A stretch of 64,000 nt of DNA from Phycisphaeraceae bacterium (GTDB lineage: Bacteria; Planctomycetota; Phycisphaerae; Phycisphaerales; Phycisphaeraceae). The notes under the pieces were generated by a model. It searched no databases. It was not told where the DNA came from and saw only the letters and a list, made by a program, of their open reading frames with translations. Below, in pieces: positions 8,245 to 17,493 of this stretch. Position 1 is the stretch's first letter; every line of letters begins with the position of its first letter. Position numbers and translations under genes: made by a program. The stretch is taken from positions 1-64,000 of the forward strand of contig JANQSF010000110.1 of the NCBI GenBank assembly GCA_028284155.1. The letters run 5' to 3'.

Positions 8245-9750
8245 TCACTTGACCCCCATCGCCCCCGGGTACCAAGGCGGCAGCACCACCGCCTTCTCGT
8301 CGAATCTCTTCAGCACCTTCGCCGGCACGAACCGCTTGTGCACGATGAGGCAGTACACGTGCTCGTCGAACCACTTGTCGTACAGCGTCCACATCCCGTT
8401 GTCGCCCTTGTCCGCGCCCCAACTGTTTTCGACCAGCCACTTGACCGGCTTGCCGTCGCGGACGTCGACGCCCATGAACACCATCGCGTGGTTCGACCCG
8501 CCGATGCGGTAGCGGATGCGGTCGGCCTTGCTCATCTTCAGGTTGGCGTCGAACAGCGGGCCGAAGTCGTACAGCCGATCCGCCATGATGCCGTGCTGGC
8601 TCGACTGGTCCTTGCCCATGTCGCAGGCGAACCACAGCGGCTCATTGCCCATGACCGAATTCATGGCGACCTGCTTCAGGTCGTTGATCGGCAGGTTGAC
8701 GAAATCCATGTCGTCCGCCGCGGCCATGTTCTTCGCGCCGCGGAACTGGTACCGCTTATGGTATGGGTTCGTCGGGTCGTTGTAGAGGCACACGAAGTCA
8801 CCCAGCGGCACGCCGACGAACTCCTTGTAGAACGACTTCGGCGTGTACTTGCGGATCGGTGACAAGGTTGTGCCCTTGCCGCCGCCGTTGATCGCGACCT
8901 TGTCGACGCCCTCCACAGCTACCGTTGCGCCCGACCCGCTGTCGGCCTTGTCGTTCTTGATCTCGTACCGCCACTCGAACTCGGCCGGCGGCTCGCCCAA
9001 GTTAATCGCGAGGAACCGGTACACCTCGCGCATCGCCTTGCGCTTGTACGCGCGCAGGTCGTCCACGCTCTTGCCCGCCCGGTGCATCTTGTGCATCGCC
9101 GCCGCGTCGACGCGCAGCTTGCGCTCCAGCACCCGGTTCATGTAACGCGTGTTCTCGCTGCTGCGCGTCTCGGGCATCACGTCCTTCGGCACGACGCCGT
9201 ACTTGTCGATCAACGCCACGACGTAATTCCACCACCCGCCGTCGCCCAGCGCCCATTCGTGCGTCAGCTCCCACTCGCGATCGAGGTAGTCCGCGTCGCG
9301 CATCGCGATCATGTCCTCCAGATAAAGATTCGACTTCTCCATCTTGTCCCAGAACTGAAGGTAGGCCGTGGAGAACTCGAACTGCGGCAGCTTCTTGTCC
9401 CGGATGACCTTCGGCCGCATCGTGTTGAAACCCGCGAACATCCAGCACCGCCCCGACGACTTCTGGTTCGTCACGCCCTTCATATCGATCTTGTGGCTGA
9501 ACTGCGTGTTGTGGTCACGCATCACCTGCCGGTTCAGCGTCAGGTCTTTCAGGTCGTTGTTCGTCACGGCGTTGTGCAGCACGCGCGTGCGCTGGTCCAT
9601 CTTGAACGACTTGCGAAACGCCTCGATCGTCTGCGGCGTCAATGCGCCGCTGTCATCGGCGCGATTCTCGGGCTTGTCCGCGAGTGTCGTCGCGGCGAGG
9701 AAAAACAAGACGGATCCAACGATGACGACGCTAACGTGTTTCACGAACAT
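8245..9750 (-). CDS. Secreted C1-type cysteine aminopeptidase (bleomycin hydrolase/PepC family)
   Basis: 501 aa from ATG 9750. The longer frame to 9816 adds residues ahead of an evident signal peptide (MFVKHVSVVIVGSVLFFLAATTLA). The papain-like catalytic set is present: oxyanion Gln and nucleophile Cys in NQKSSGRCWMFAG near residue 100, His in NHAMVFMGV near 420, and Asn in VENSWGADKG near 439. The spacing and overall length match bleomycin hydrolase/PepC, which are usually cytosolic homohexamers; the signal peptide is therefore notable and suggests a periplasmic or exported role in peptide breakdown. The gene is monocistronic, with a hairpin downstream. Family assignment is firm; substrate is inferred. 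Confidence 0.92.
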   Translation of the reverse strand: MFVKHVSVVIVGSVLFFLAATTLADKPENRADDSGALTPQTIEAFRKSFKMDQRTRVLHNAVTNNDLKDLTLNRQVMRDHNTQFSHKIDMKGVTNQKSSGRCWMFAGFNTMRPKVIRDKKLPQFEFSTAYLQFWDKMEKSNLYLEDMIAMRDADYLDREWELTHEWALGDGGWWNYVVALIDKYGVVPKDVMPETRSSENTRYMNRVLERKLRVDAAAMHKMHRAGKSVDDLRAYKRKAMREVYRFLAINLGEPPAEFEWRYEIKNDKADSGSGATVAVEGVDKVAINGGGKGTTLSPIRKYTPKSFYKEFVGVPLGDFVCLYNDPTNPYHKRYQFRGAKNMAAADDMDFVNLPINDLKQVAMNSVMGNEPLWFACDMGKDQSSQHGIMADRLYDFGPLFDANLKMSKADRIRYRIGGSNHAMVFMGVDVRDGKPVKWLVENSWGADKGDNGMWTLYDKWFDEHVYCLIVHKRFVPAKVLKRFDEKAVVLPPWYPGAMGVK

Positions 9751-9960
9751 GGGCAGGTCTCTTCTATGACGGTCATGGCTATTGAAGTATCGGCAACGAA
9801 ACAGGTCATCATACACCCACCCGCAAGTATGCGAGTGAAAAGGCGATGCACGGGTCGGGCGTATTCGTCACCAGCCCGGCCCCGTCGATTCACCCGCATT
9901 GGCGATCCAGGCAATCGCTACACTTGATTTGATCACGGCAAAGCTACAGGAGTTCGCAGC

Positions 9961-12513
9961 ATGGCACGCCGACTGACGTTCAACCTATGGGCCGCCGCCC
10001 TCCTGCTGGTCGTGACACCGCCGACCGGCGCGCAGTCCATGCGATTCGAAGCCGGGAGCGGGTCGAATCCCCCACCCGCTCCGTTCGTGTACGACCCACT
10101 GACGCAGACATCGGCCGCCAACACCCGTTCTCACAAGGCCGCCACCAATCCCACGACGCTTCGAACGACGCTCAAGACTCATGACAGTTTCACAATCGAA
10201 GCGTTCGCCAAACCGGTCGGCAAATGGAAGACCAAGCCGCGGCAGTGGTTGCCCGTGCTCGCGTTCGCGGATGGCGACGAGGTGCTCCGGGTGGGGATCC
10301 GTCGGAGCACACCGCCGCACAGTTACAACTGGTGGCAGGCGCGATTGGACCGCAGGAATGAAAGTCCTTTGGACCTGGCACGGTCGCGATACAACGGCCT
10401 GTCGATGGTGCGTAACGACACGCCTTGGCGGCATGTGGCGTTTGTCTGGAACGCGGCCGAGCGTCGCGCGGCGTTTTACCTCGATTATCAACTGCAGGCG
10501 TCGGCGACACTCGACGCAGCTCCGAAGTGGAAACTCGACGGACTCACCGTCGGTGGTGACAGCCTGTCCAAGACTGCGGCGGTCTTCGACGGCCTCATCG
10601 ACGAGGTCCGCGTGACCGCCAAGCCGCTTCCTCCCTGGCAATTCCTACGCGTGACGAACGTCAACTTGAAGGGCGCGAGTTTCGCACCCGAACGGTCGCC
10701 AGGTTTGCCGGACGGCTTCGGTCATGTCGATGTACGATTGCACTACGGCGCCGTGGGCGACGGCGTACACGACGACACCGAGGCGATCCGCCGCGCATTT
10801 GCCGACAACGATAACCGTGTGCCCGTTGAATACAAGACCGTCTACTTCCCCGCAGGCACTTACCTGATCAGCGACAGCATCCGCTTCAGTCGGTTCATGG
10901 TCGTGCGCGGCGCGGGACGCGACAAGACGGTGATCCGCCTCAAAGACAACGCCGAGGGCTACGCGACGCCCGATGAACCCAAGCCCGCCTTCGCGATGGG
11001 GTACGATTGGCCCTACGTCGGCAGAACGAAACGCCAACGGGCCGGCAACGCGATCGGCAGCTACATCTTCGACCTCGCGATCGACACCGGTCGCGGCAAC
11101 CCGTCCGCCCTCGGGCTGGACTTTCATACCAACAACCACGGGTGCGTGCAGAACGTCGACATCCGGTCCGGCGACGGCGCCGGTATGATCGGGCTGGACT
11201 TCAAACGCGGTCGGCCGGGGCCTTGCCTGATCAAGAACGTCTCGATCACTGGTTTCGACCACGGCATCGCCGCGGCGCACCGCGAATACAGCCTCGTTTT
11301 TTGCGACATCAAACTTCAAGATCAACGCGTCGCCGCGATCGTCAACGGCGGCAACGTGCTGTCGATGGAAAACGTGCAAAGCGATAACGGCGTGCCCGCC
11401 GTGCTGAATCGCGGCGGCGGGCTCGTCGTGCTCATCAACAGCCAACTGCGCGGCGGCGCAGCCGACGCAACGGCGATCGATTCCGACACCGCATCGCTGT
11501 ATCTGCGCAATGTGAGCATCAACGGCTACGGCACAAGCGTGCTGGAAACGACCACGCCCAGAGACCAACCGAGCCGCTCGCTGGCAAGACTCACCGACCG
11601 ACAAATTGACGAGCACTTCACCGGCCCGCTGTCCCATCGCTTCGAGCCGCAAGCCAAAGGCTCGTTGAAGCTGCCGATCAAACAGACGCCCGACCAGCCG
11701 CTGCCGCCGGTATCGCAATGGACCAACGTCACGGACTTCGCCCGACTCGTGAAAGACGGTGACTGGACGGCGGCGATTCAGGCGGCTGTCGACGCCGGCC
11801 AACCGCTGGTCTACTTCCCGCCGGACCTTCGGTACGCCATCACCCGCGATGTGGTGTTGCGCGGCAAGGTGCGTATCTTCCTCGGCGCGTCACCCAAGAC
11901 CTCGATCGCCACGCCCGACTCCGACCGCCCCGAGGCCGCTCCCGCGTTCGTCCTCGACCCGGCCTTGCCGACATTCACCTTCCACATGCTGGCGACCCGC
12001 CACATCCGGCATCCGGCGGCCACCCGTTTGATCCTCGAACATTGCAACACCGGTCATGTTTCCGCGTCGCCCGGGTGTGGCGACCTGTTCATCGAGAACG
12101 CTGGCGGCAAGTTCCGGTTCGGCAAGCACCAGCGCGTGTGGGGCCGACAACTCAACCCGGAGACCAAGGGCATCCCCGAGATCGTCAACGATGGCGCGAC
12201 GCTCTGGATACTGGGGCTGAAAACCGAGTACCTGAGTACCCAGATCGTCAACCGCAACGGTGCTCGCACCGAGTTGCTCGGCGGGTTGATGTACCCCGTC
12301 CACGCGGTCAATGACGAAACACTGCCGATGTTCATCAACGAAAACAGCGACATCTCGCTCGTCCATGCGGTCAGCGTCTACAAGAAGAACTACAAGATCT
12401 ACATGCACGACACCCGAGACGGCCCCACCGGAACCTACACGGATTGGCACTGGGTCGGCGGGAGGCCGATCATGAACCTGTACCGGTCGTCTGGCCGAGC
12501 GGGAACGGAGTAA
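9961..12513 (+). CDS. Secreted LamG plus double pectate-lyase-like beta-helix protein
   Basis: 850 aa with a signal peptide (RLTFNLWAAALLLVVTPPTGAQS) and an AGGAG ribosome-binding site nine bases ahead of the ATG. Residues about 75-230 look like a concanavalin/LamG jelly roll (TIEAFAKPVG ... FDGLIDEVRVT). Near residue 261 comes YGAVGDGVHDDTEAIRRAF, the signature of the pectate-lyase superfamily/PF12708 N-terminus, followed by right-handed beta-helix repeats (NVDIRSGDGAGMIGLDF, NVSITGFDHGIA). A second such start (NVTDFARLVKDGDWTAAIQAAVD) is at about residue 589, so the protein holds two beta-helix modules. It probably binds or cleaves a polysaccharide, consistent with the sulfatase downstream on the same strand. 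No specific catalytic residues can be assigned. Confidence 0.85.
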   Translation: MARRLTFNLWAAALLLVVTPPTGAQSMRFEAGSGSNPPPAPFVYDPLTQTSAANTRSHKAATNPTTLRTTLKTHDSFTIEAFAKPVGKWKTKPRQWLPVLAFADGDEVLRVGIRRSTPPHSYNWWQARLDRRNESPLDLARSRYNGLSMVRNDTPWRHVAFVWNAAERRAAFYLDYQLQASATLDAAPKWKLDGLTVGGDSLSKTAAVFDGLIDEVRVTAKPLPPWQFLRVTNVNLKGASFAPERSPGLPDGFGHVDVRLHYGAVGDGVHDDTEAIRRAFADNDNRVPVEYKTVYFPAGTYLISDSIRFSRFMVVRGAGRDKTVIRLKDNAEGYATPDEPKPAFAMGYDWPYVGRTKRQRAGNAIGSYIFDLAIDTGRGNPSALGLDFHTNNHGCVQNVDIRSGDGAGMIGLDFKRGRPGPCLIKNVSITGFDHGIAAAHREYSLVFCDIKLQDQRVAAIVNGGNVLSMENVQSDNGVPAVLNRGGGLVVLINSQLRGGAADATAIDSDTASLYLRNVSINGYGTSVLETTTPRDQPSRSLARLTDRQIDEHFTGPLSHRFEPQAKGSLKLPIKQTPDQPLPPVSQWTNVTDFARLVKDGDWTAAIQAAVDAGQPLVYFPPDLRYAITRDVVLRGKVRIFLGASPKTSIATPDSDRPEAAPAFVLDPALPTFTFHMLATRHIRHPAATRLILEHCNTGHVSASPGCGDLFIENAGGKFRFGKHQRVWGRQLNPETKGIPEIVNDGATLWILGLKTEYLSTQIVNRNGARTELLGGLMYPVHAVNDETLPMFINENSDISLVHAVSVYKKNYKIYMHDTRDGPTGTYTDWHWVGGRPIMNLYRSSGRAGTE

Positions 12514-12740
12514 TGGCGTTTCCACATCGTTGTTCGGGCTTGACGTGACACACGTCGGCTCGGCGGAACTGCAGATCGGTCTCTTGCGCAGAATTTGCCA
12601 TTCGACACACTTCGCACAACCGAGGTGAGGCACGAACGGCGCGACGCCGCCGCACGCATCCGACGCGCGCGGTAAACTAAAAAGCACGTCGCGTTGCCGA
12701 CGGATGGAACAAGCAAGCTACGACAGCTCGCCCCGATGCA

Positions 12741-14201
12741 ATGCCCCTGCCTGACTTTTGGGCGTCGCAATCGCTCACCATCGTTCGATTGAAAGGGTCC
12801 CACTTGCTGCACAGACTGACGACATGCCTACTCATCGCCTTAGGTTGGGTCGTGGTATTTGCTCCGATCGTCGGCGTATGCTCAGCCGAGCCAAACCGCC
12901 CACCTAACTTGGTCTTGATCTTCACGGATGACCAGGGCTACAACGACCTGGGCTGCTTCGGCTCCAAGACACTCAAGACGCCGAACCTCGACCGGATGGC
13001 TGAGCAGGGACGAAAGTTCACGTCGTTTTATGTGGCCGCGCCGATTTGTTCCGCGTCGCGGGCGGCGTTGCTCACCGGCAGCTACTGCCAGCGCGTCGGC
13101 GTCACCGGCGTCTATTTCCCCAATTCCAAGAACGGCCTGAACCCCGACGAGGTCACAATCGCCGAGGTGCTCAAGCAAAAGGGCTATGCGACGGCCTGTG
13201 TCGGCAAGTGGCACCTTGGCCATCACCCAAAGTTCCTGCCGACCAACCAAGGCTTCGACTCGTACTTCGGCATCCCGTATTCGAACGACATGGACGGCGT
13301 GCGCGGCAAGAACCGCGGACTCGACCACACGTGGTCGAAGAACGATTTCACACCGTGGAACGTCCCGCTCATGCGCGACACGAAGATCATCGAACGGCCC
13401 GCCGACCAGACGACGCTGACCAAACGCTACACCGAGGAGGCGGTCAAGTTCATCAAGACCAACGCCTCAGCCAAGAAACCGTTCTTCCTTTACATGCCGC
13501 ACACGATGCCGCACGTGCCGCTGTTCGTCTCGAAAGACTTTTACGATCCCGACCCCAAGTCGGCGTACAAGAAGACGATCGCCGAGATTGACTGGTCGGT
13601 CGGGCAGGTGCTCAAGGCCTTGAAAGACGCCGGCGTCGACGACAACACGCTGGTCGTTTTCACGACCGACAACGGGCCGTGGCACGGCAAGGGAAACCAG
13701 GCCGGCTCGGCGCTGCCGCTGCGTGGCGCGAAGTTTTCGACGTTGGAAGGCGGCATGCGCGTGCCGTGCATCATGCGTTGGCCGAGCAAGATCAAGCCCG
13801 GCACGACCTGCGACGAGATCGCGGCGACGATCGACCTGCTGCCGACATTCGCCAAACTCGCCGGCGCCAAGGCGCCGACCGATCGCGTGATCGACGGGCA
13901 GGACATCACCGCACTGCTCACTTCCCACGACGCGAAGACGCCGCATGAAGCGTACTTCTTCTACCGCGGCAATCAATTGCAAGCGGTGCGCAGCGGCAAG
14001 TGGAAACTGCATCTGCCACGTCAGGCCAACCGTCGCAACAAGGCCGTCACAACCGGCCAGTTGTACGACCTGTCCGCCGATATCGGTGAGTCGAAGAACG
14101 TCGCGGCCGACCACGCCGATGTCGTCAAACGCTTGACCGATGTGGCCAAGCGATTCGACACCAAACTCCAAGCCAACAAACGACCAGCCGGCAAGCTCTG
14201 A
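12741..14201 (+). CDS. Type I sulfatase, exported
   Basis: 486 aa from the ATG at 12741. TTG at 12804, with AAAGGG six bases upstream, gives a cleaner signal peptide (LHRLTTCLLIALGWVVVFAPIVGVCSA) and may be the true start. Metal-binding DDQGYNDLG follows the signal, and the formylglycine site is CSASRAALLTGSY at about residue 103. Its third residue is Ala where most aerobic-type sulfatases have Pro. GKWHLGHH, HTMPHVPLF and FTTDNGPWHGKG complete the active site. It probably removes sulfate esters from polysaccharides. The stop codon overlaps the GAGGA of the next gene, so the two are likely co-transcribed. No sulfatase-maturing enzyme is visible in this window. Confidence 0.92.
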   Translation: MPLPDFWASQSLTIVRLKGSHLLHRLTTCLLIALGWVVVFAPIVGVCSAEPNRPPNLVLIFTDDQGYNDLGCFGSKTLKTPNLDRMAEQGRKFTSFYVAAPICSASRAALLTGSYCQRVGVTGVYFPNSKNGLNPDEVTIAEVLKQKGYATACVGKWHLGHHPKFLPTNQGFDSYFGIPYSNDMDGVRGKNRGLDHTWSKNDFTPWNVPLMRDTKIIERPADQTTLTKRYTEEAVKFIKTNASAKKPFFLYMPHTMPHVPLFVSKDFYDPDPKSAYKKTIAEIDWSVGQVLKALKDAGVDDNTLVVFTTDNGPWHGKGNQAGSALPLRGAKFSTLEGGMRVPCIMRWPSKIKPGTTCDEIAATIDLLPTFAKLAGAKAPTDRVIDGQDITALLTSHDAKTPHEAYFFYRGNQLQAVRSGKWKLHLPRQANRRNKAVTTGQLYDLSADIGESKNVAADHADVVKRLTDVAKRFDTKLQANKRPAGKL

Positions 14202-14210
14202 GGATCATCC

Positions 14211-15611
14211 ATGCGACTCCAATTCCTCGGCGCGAACCGACAGGTCACCGGCTCACGTTACCTGCTTGACGCGGCCGGCCTGCGCATCTTGATCGACTGC
14301 GGCATGTTTCAGGAACGCCAGTTCCGTGACCGCAACTGGCAGACGTCGCCCGTGCCACCCGATTCGATCGACGTGCTGTTGCTGACGCACGCGCACCTCG
14401 ACCATGTCGGCCTGGTACCGCGACTGGTCGCCAATGGTTTCAGCGGTCGCATCGTCACCACCAAGCCGTCCGTCGACCTGGCCGAGATCGTGATGGCCGA
14501 CTCAGCCCGCATCCAGGAAGAGGACGTCAAGTACAAGAAGAAACGGCACAAGAAGGAGAAGCGCAAGAGCCCGCATCCCTACGTGCCGCTTTACACCGTC
14601 GATGACGCCGAACGCGCCGCCGGCATGCTCGACGGCGTGGATTACAACAAGCCCATCAAACTCAACGACGCCGTGAGCGTCACATGGTTCGAGGCCGGCC
14701 ACATCCTCGGCTCGGCCTGCGTCGAGTTGAGGGTCACGGAAAACGGCTCGACGAAGACCGTCCTTTTTTCCGGCGACATCGGCCAGGCGGACAAGCCGTT
14801 CATCGGCGACCCGTCGCTGTTCGAGCACGCCGACTACATCGTCATGGAGTCGACCTACGGTGACCGCTCGCACTGCGACCGCGGCCCGATCGAAACACAA
14901 CTGATTGAAGTCATCACCGACACATTCGAGCGCGGCGGCAACCTGGTCGTGCCGACGTTCGCCATCGAACGGGCGCAGGAATTGATCTACCACTTCGGCC
15001 GACTCATGAACGAAGGTTTTGTGCCACAGATCCCGGTCTACCTCGACAGCCCGATGGCGGCGAAGGTGACGAACGTCTTCAAGAAGTACCGCTCGTGGAT
15101 GGACGAGCAGACCAAGGCGATGATCGCCGACGGCGACGCCCCACTCGATTTTGATGGCCTGACCATGACGCGCAGCCGCGACGAGTCGAAAGCGCTCAAC
15201 GAAAAGCGAGGCCCGAATATCATTTTGGCCGGCTCGGGCATGTGTACGGGCGGGCGGATCAAGCACCACCTGCGCAAGAACATCGACCGCGAGGAATCGA
15301 CGATTCTCTTCGTCGGTTTTCAGTCCGTCGGCACGCTCGGCCGGGTGATCCTCGACGGCAAGGATCCCGTGCGGATCCACGGCCGGCCTTACGCGGTCAA
15401 TGCCCGGCTGGCGCAGATCTGCGGCTTCAGCGCTCACGCCGACCGCGACGACCTGCTGAACTGGGCGGCGCATTTCAAGTCGCCGCCGAAACGACTCTTC
15501 CTGACGCACGGCGAGGAAGACGCGGCCAACGCACTGGCAGAAACAATTCGAAAACGTCAACAGTGGGACGTGGCCGTGCCGGCGTACCAGGATGTGGTTG
15601 AACTTGATTAG
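14211..15611 (+). CDS. Metallo-beta-lactamase / beta-CASP RNA exonuclease-like protein
   Basis: 466 aa. It has the metallo-beta-lactamase HAHLDHVG motif near residue 60, a GHILGSACVEL motif, and the beta-CASP signatures VPTFAIERAQEL, GSGMCTGGRIKHHL and CGFSAHADRDDLL. These place it with CPSF/Ysh1-like ribonucleases (YSH1/RNase-J-related), predicted to act on RNA in the cytoplasm. A lysine-rich insertion (VKYKKKRHKKEKRKS, around residues 105-120) is a good candidate for an RNA contact. It starts ten bases after the sulfatase stop and shares its RBS region with it. The two functions have no obvious link, so the coupling may simply be genome compaction. Confidence 0.9.
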   Translation: MRLQFLGANRQVTGSRYLLDAAGLRILIDCGMFQERQFRDRNWQTSPVPPDSIDVLLLTHAHLDHVGLVPRLVANGFSGRIVTTKPSVDLAEIVMADSARIQEEDVKYKKKRHKKEKRKSPHPYVPLYTVDDAERAAGMLDGVDYNKPIKLNDAVSVTWFEAGHILGSACVELRVTENGSTKTVLFSGDIGQADKPFIGDPSLFEHADYIVMESTYGDRSHCDRGPIETQLIEVITDTFERGGNLVVPTFAIERAQELIYHFGRLMNEGFVPQIPVYLDSPMAAKVTNVFKKYRSWMDEQTKAMIADGDAPLDFDGLTMTRSRDESKALNEKRGPNIILAGSGMCTGGRIKHHLRKNIDREESTILFVGFQSVGTLGRVILDGKDPVRIHGRPYAVNARLAQICGFSAHADRDDLLNWAAHFKSPPKRLFLTHGEEDAANALAETIRKRQQWDVAVPAYQDVVELD

Positions 15612-15640
15612 GGATTGTCGGAACAGTGCATGTGCTCGCC

Positions 15641-15756
15641 GTAGGGTGGGCTGAGGCTCGGCGAAGCCCACCACTTCACGTCCGGTACAAATCAAAACAC
15701 CAAGTTTTCAACAGGTCACGAAACGGTGGGCTGCGCAAAGCCTTAGCCCACCCTAC
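15641..15756. repeat. 32-base inverted repeat pair (GTAGGGTGGGCT family)
   Basis: Arms at 15641-15672 and 15725-15756 are imperfect reverse complements over 32 bases; each arm also contains its own AGCCCACC/GGTGGGCT hairpin. The pair fills the gap between the beta-CASP gene and the kinase-like gene. No open frame or transposase lies between the arms, which suggests a dispersed noncoding element. Confidence 0.75.
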
Positions 15757-15773
15757 CGTCGCGACGAACGCTA

Positions 15774-17414
15774 ATGTACGTGGGCTTGATGGATCAATCC
15801 ACGGACAACCTCGGGCAACGTCTCGGCCGAGGCCGATCGGCGGTGGTCTATCGGTGCATCGACGGCGGCGGCGATCCCTACGCACGCAAGGTCTTCGTCG
15901 GCGACAGGCCCAGCAAAGTCGTTCACCTGGTTCTCAACGGCGCGCCGAATCCGTACACGTGGAGCGACGAGGCGATCGCTACGGCGGTCGGCCGACGGCG
16001 ATTGCTCGAATCACTCGTCACTTATTGGTTTGACGACCGCCTGCGTCTGCCGCGGCTGATCGGCCACGACTGGGACACAACCCATCGCGCGAACGCGATC
16101 GACATGGAGTTGATCAACGGCCGACCGGCCGCGCTTCATCAGCCATTCAGTGGCGCACGCGGCGATGAACTAAACGACCTGCGTGTCAACGTCATGCGAC
16201 CATTACAAGGCCACCTGCGCGAAAGCGGTTTTGTCGGCCTGATGTGGCAGGCCGGCTGGGGCAACCCGGTGGCGACGAGCAACTTCATGATTGAAGCCGG
16301 GCCGGGCGACCTGCGGCGGTGGGTGTGGGTCGATCTCGAATCGGGTGTTCCAGCCTTGTTCCCACTCAATCCGATGGCGTTGCTGTCGCTCTACCTGCCC
16401 GCGTCGATCAAGGCGGGCGGGCCGTTGTTCGACGACGTGGAACCGGTTCGGTTGCTGGGCTACCTGCACGAGCACGATCGGTCGTTGACCGAGCGTTTTG
16501 GTCAAGCGCACTTCAGCGACCTCTGCCGTGAAGCTGAATCCATCGCCGACCGCCAGTCGGCGTGGCGCGGCATGTCTCGATTGCAACGGAGCGTGACACA
16601 CGCAAAAGCTCGTGGGCGGATCGACGACGCCGAGGCGGACTGGTACGCCGATCGGCCGGCGCGTTGGTACGCGCGCTTGACGCTGCACGGTGTTCGTGTA
16701 ACTGCGCGCAAGGTCGCTGAACGACTTGCGGCCATCCGCGCCAAGTTGACACCGCAATGGCTTGCCGCATGCGCAGTGATGTTGTGGCGATTCCTTTTTT
16801 CACAGCAATACCGCGCGGAACTGGGCCGGCTGCTGGTCGAGCGGCGCATCGACGCGTGGGCTAATCGAAAGCAACTCGTCCATGAGGAAGCCGACACGTT
16901 GAAGGGCCACGTTCGGCGGGACGAAGCGACGGACTACATCACCGACTTCGGCATCCACATCGCGATCAAACCGCCCACCAAGTTCACCGTCTGGGTCATC
17001 CTGCCCGCACTGGTCGCGCTGGGCGTCATCAATTGGCAGACCGCGGCGGTCGGCGTCGCGATCGGCGGTGCTGTCGGACGCACGGCCTTCACGCTCTGGC
17101 GATTCGTGCAGGCGACACTGCGCGGACACGAGAAGCCGTGGGTGGCGCTGATCGTCGGACTACTGCCGGTCGTCGGCAACGCGGCGTACCCGCTGCAAAT
17201 CATTTATACGAGCACGGAGCGCGATCACGACGTCGCGCGGTTCATGCTCTACGACCTGTTTACGAGCACCGGCCGACTCATCCCGATCTGGGGTGGCGCG
17301 GACACGGGCGTCGAGCATTTTTTCAACCGCTGGCCGACCGTGCTATTACGCGCGGATCGGCGGGACCGTGTGCGCAGGTCGGAGTCAAGTGAAGAGGTTG
17401 CGGTGAGCGTGTGA
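15774..17414 (+). CDS. Membrane-anchored protein-kinase-like (probably degenerate) protein
   Basis: 546 aa (541 if ATG 15789 is used). The N-terminus resembles a kinase lobe: glycine-rich GRGRSAVVY at about residues 18-26, then ARKVF with a candidate Lys at 39. Further on, GNPVATSNFM near residue 162 and WVWVDLESG near 183 sit where kinase-like folds keep the catalytic loop and the metal-binding Asp. There is no HRD or DFG, so it may be a pseudokinase or a remote WaaP/ABC1-type kinase. The C-terminal third has hydrophobic stretches at about 404-445 and 456-480. I do not recognise a named family. It stands alone after an inverted repeat. Confidence 0.6.
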   Translation: MYVGLMDQSTDNLGQRLGRGRSAVVYRCIDGGGDPYARKVFVGDRPSKVVHLVLNGAPNPYTWSDEAIATAVGRRRLLESLVTYWFDDRLRLPRLIGHDWDTTHRANAIDMELINGRPAALHQPFSGARGDELNDLRVNVMRPLQGHLRESGFVGLMWQAGWGNPVATSNFMIEAGPGDLRRWVWVDLESGVPALFPLNPMALLSLYLPASIKAGGPLFDDVEPVRLLGYLHEHDRSLTERFGQAHFSDLCREAESIADRQSAWRGMSRLQRSVTHAKARGRIDDAEADWYADRPARWYARLTLHGVRVTARKVAERLAAIRAKLTPQWLAACAVMLWRFLFSQQYRAELGRLLVERRIDAWANRKQLVHEEADTLKGHVRRDEATDYITDFGIHIAIKPPTKFTVWVILPALVALGVINWQTAAVGVAIGGAVGRTAFTLWRFVQATLRGHEKPWVALIVGLLPVVGNAAYPLQIIYTSTERDHDVARFMLYDLFTSTGRLIPIWGGADTGVEHFFNRWPTVLLRADRRDRVRRSESSEEVAVSV

Positions 17415-17429
17415 AGTTCCAAGGTGGTT

Positions 17430-17454
17430 GATCCGGGCCTTCGGCAAGGCTCGG
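17430..17454. repeat. Family B palindrome (GATCCGGGCCTT... type)
   Basis: A variant of an element seen at five sites in the window, built as GGGTCTT-loop-AAGACCC with flanking GATC. It lies between the converging kinase-like and M42 peptidase genes and could act as a bidirectional terminator. Confidence 0.6.
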
Positions 17455-17493
17455 CGTCGCGCGACGGGTGGCACATGGTTGTGGTTGCCGTTG

